In this document: in pieces, positions 61,350 through 64,000 of the stretch | Numbering within the stretch: position 1 is the stretch's first letter | How the letters are laid out: each line of letters opens with the position of its first letter | NCBI GenBank assembly: GCA_021234155.1 | Contig: JAJEKV010000062.1 | Coordinates: 2,825,305-2,889,304 of the forward strand | Direction of reading: 5' to 3' | DNA from: Isoetes taiwanensis | Taxonomy: Eukaryota; Streptophyta; Lycopodiopsida; Isoetales; Isoetaceae | DNA length: 64,000 bases | Position numbers and translations under genes: made by a program | The notes under the pieces: model-generated | The model's database searches: none | The model's input: the letters and a program-made list of their open reading frames with translations, nothing else | What the model was told of the DNA's origin: nothing

Positions 61350-63430
61350 ATCCATAGACACTACCACGGTGCCCCCGGGCAAGGGAAGTTGTGATGTTTG
61401 TTGAAGCCATATACTTTGCCCTCCCCGACTTTGACACCATTAAATAGTACGGACCTTGATTCAGGCATCTTGAATTAGACAAGGCTGATAGTGCTATTAG
61501 AAATCGCGGTGGCGATGATACGAAGCACTAAATGCTTGTTTGAGGAAAAAGTTGAACAGCAGGAAAAGCTAGTGCTGCTCAAGATCGCTGCCGCGATCTA
61601 GCTAAGGACTGAGAGGCTTGTACAAGTTTGCTCCAATGCTAAGACACGTTTGCTCCAATGCTAAGACATGTTTGCTCCAATGCTAAGATATAATTGTTGA
61701 AAGCTGATGAAGATCGCCGTCGCGATCTAGCTGAGGACCCGAGCAGCCCTGATCAAGCAATAGACATTAAATTAGTATCCATTTGCTTCATCATTAAATC
61801 AGTTTTCTCCAATATTTTATCAGTTTGCTCTAACATTAACTATTTATACTCCTTGACTGCTGATGAAGATTGCTGTCGCGTTCGGAATGCGGTTAGTGAT
61901 TTGAAGTTGTCCAGGGTTTGAAGCTGTGACAGGTTTGCCAGGGTGATAACTATGTTGTGAAATTCATTTCAGACAAGGACTACTTTACAGAGAATATAAT
62001 ATACAAATCTGGGCCTCTTCTGCTGTCTAACTCGTTCATTTGATATAACAGAAGTTAAAATGGTATAGGTGTCCTATAATTTAATTAAAACAAAGTTTTA
62101 ATAGTATATCTGCCCGATTCCACTCTTCACAGCATGCAGGAGTCGAAACACCAGGAAAATGTCTTCAAATATTCAGGATCGCCTTCCATTTCCAGATGAG
62201 CACCTCAAATGCCTCCAATTTAGACGATCGCCTTCGAAGACCTATTCAGCGCCTTAAAAGCCTCCTTCCCGAGTCCAATTTGAATGAATGGCTGGCGTGG
62301 CCATGTAGCTGGGTGAATTGAGTTTGAATTTCAAATCCAGATAATTTTGGCGGGGCTTTTCCATTGTCACTGTCTCATTTAAACTCGCGTGTCGTGAGTA
62401 ATATGTTGTCCTGCAACCCGTCCCATGCGTACTGCGAGTGTCATTGTCTCATTTAAACTCGCATGCCGTGACTATTTTGTTCTCCTTTCCCGGGTCCCAT
62501 GGTACAGAATTTTGAACTTAGTGGTGGCGTCCGTGCAGAGAATAAAAACGTTGATTCTGGCATTTTTAAGAATATTCTGGATCCGCCACCAGAATTTATT
62601 GCGCCCTCGGTATTTATTGTGCCCGCGGAATTTATTGCACCGCCGGAAATTAATTTTCTGACCATCATTGTGACGGGCCATTAATGACCCCCATTCTATA
62701 AATTCACGAAAATCCCATATCTCGGCTCCTTCGCGATCCAATTCACGAGCGCCTACAGAATTTTTCGAGCGCCTTCGACCGCCGCCATATCTCGCTCAGC
62801 CGCCTTAAAAGAAGGTATTTTCCGCGCTTTTCACGACCATTGCTGTCGTTCTAGCATTAGTTGTCATGTTTTTAGCATGCTATATGCTCGATAGAATCGC
62901 GGCCGCGATGTTCACGAGCAGTATTTCTTTATTTTTACAGTCTTCATGCTTGTGAGAATCGGGATCGCGATTCTTTTCACCAATAAATACAGTATAGTTT
63001 AATGATATTGCTCACAACTATCGCGGGCACACTAGATAATACTTTTATCTCTACTTGCTATACAGATCGCGGCCACGATACTTAGCATTAGTGCGTATAT
63101 CGTATCTGTAATTTGCTCACAAGGATCGCGGACGCGATCCTTGCGAACATATTCTTGTTAATAATGTTTTTGTCTATCTACTTGTAAAGATCACGGCCGC
63201 GTTCCTTATGTGCACTTTGCCAGGTCTTTGAGTAGTGAGTGGTGTCACTTATCAGTTTCATATTCTACTTGCAGCACTGGAGCTTTTCTGCGGCCCCAAC
63301 GTGGATCCCATGTGCATTGTAACTCCTGATAGAAGTCGAAAATGCATGGAAATAGCTCAGGCCAAACCTCATGTGGCAGGAGACCGCCAGAAGGACTTGT
63401 GTCTCTTCTTGAGGAATGGAAAGGGCCCAA
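61350..63430. repeat. Palindrome-rich non-coding stretch
   Basis: No gene. At least seven short palindromes share an ATCGCGGNCGCGAT core: about 61577 and 61711 (AGATCGC/GCGATCT arms), 62896-62909 (perfect ATCGCGGCCGCGAT), 62957 (GAATCG/CGATTC), 63066, 63121-63142 (10-bp arms AAGGATCGCG/CGCGATCCTT, GA loop) and 63187. The flanks between them are AT-rich and unrelated. Confidence 0.75.
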
Positions 63431-63454
63431 AAGATTTTGAACAGTTTGGCATAA

Positions 63455-63935
63455 TAGTCACAAACCATTAACACAAATCATTAACACACAACTAACATTA
63501 TTAACACAAACCATTGCATTTGACATATTTAACTTAAAATCCCCCTTAAACCCCCTTTGGTTTGGGTGCATATTCACACGGGGGGTTACGTAGGGCAGCG
63601 AGAGCCTCAAAAAATTTATAATACATGTACAAAATTAACACCATTAAGTACATTCTCTCAAACCTTATAGTATTTTGCAAACTTTAATATACAGTATACA
63701 AAAACTTGTACATGCATACCCCACAAACGAGGATCGCTATGTACGGTCCAGATCTTGGAATAAAGGGCAAATATGCCTATCCGACAGCTCTCGTTGCCAG
63801 AAGTAACCCCCCCGTGTGAATATGCACCCAAACCAAAGGGGGTTTAAGGGGGATTTTAAGTTAAATATGTCAAATGCAATGGTTTGTGTTAATAATGTTA
63901 GTTGTGTGTTAATGGTTTGTGTTAACTAAAAAATT
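63455..63935. mobile_element. Foldback (long-TIR) element, copy B
   Basis: Arms at about 63460-63608 and 63785-63930 pair over about 140 bp with few mismatches (for example CCCTTTGGTTTGGGTGCATA against its complement). The central 180 bp has no gene and is inverted relative to copy A. A hairpin GGCCCCTTCGGGGCC follows at about 63940-63954. Confidence 0.9.
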
Positions 63936-64000
63936 TTTTGGCCCCTTCGGGGCCTTAAGGATGGTGTAGGGGTGTAGATATAGACATTATTTAATACTGT

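Overview
The window reads as nuclear DNA of a land plant with a large, repeat-rich genome. A fern or other seed-free vascular plant fits the retroelement load and style, but nothing here fixes the species. The strongest anchors are a spliced plant-type Integrator subunit 7 gene (INTS7, minus strand, seven exons, 15783-22512), an exon of a plant organellar RAD52-like gene (about 12.56-12.77 kb), a UDP-glycosyltransferase exon and the last two exons of an RPA70-like gene. I see no rRNA, true tRNA, CRISPR or bacterial-type operon.

Layout. 1-8 kb: retroelement remains, namely a LINE on the minus strand (about 1.2-3.8 kb) and an old LTR-type fossil (about 4.3-8.0 kb). 8-15.7 kb: low-information DNA with short tandem repeats, a GC-rich island near 10.7-11.0 kb, and the RAD52-like exon lying between inverted GC-rich hairpin repeats at 11.5 and 13.85 kb. 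15.8-22.5 kb: INTS7. 22.5-29 kb: gene fragments (UGT, RPA70), LINE 3' ends, a tRNA-derived SINE and long pyrimidine tracts. 29-33.9 kb: a tandem cluster of FCP1-type HAD phosphatase-like exons between direct repeats. 33.9-34.6 kb: an older broken copy of the INTS7 5' end, then a GATA microsatellite. 35.6-38.5 kb: a gene resembling the DUF7869 family, possibly a transposase. 38.7-41.0 kb: scattered short palindromes, then a foldback element.

The dominant structure is a direct tandem duplication of about 22.5 kb. Positions from about 18796 to 41318 (copy A) recur from about 41319 to the window end (copy B). The left breakpoint lies in INTS7 intron 5, so copy B carries only INTS7 exons 1-5 and is not a complete gene. 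The copies are nearly identical in places (20.4-22.9 vs 43.0-45.5 kb; 25.5-26.9 vs 48.0-49.4 kb) and very discordant elsewhere. The discordance sits largely at CTG/CAG trinucleotides and alternates in which copy is the cleaner one. That looks more like long-read consensus error at methylated CHG sites than evolution, so frame breaks in either copy should be read with caution.

Most notable items: a foldback element whose central segment is inverted between copies A and B; a HAD-phosphatase-like exon cluster with a perfect palindrome in each intron; a 411-residue open frame of a little-described, possibly DDE-type protein; a run of palindromes built on ATCGCGGCCGCGAT; and a SINE whose tail matches local LINE tails.
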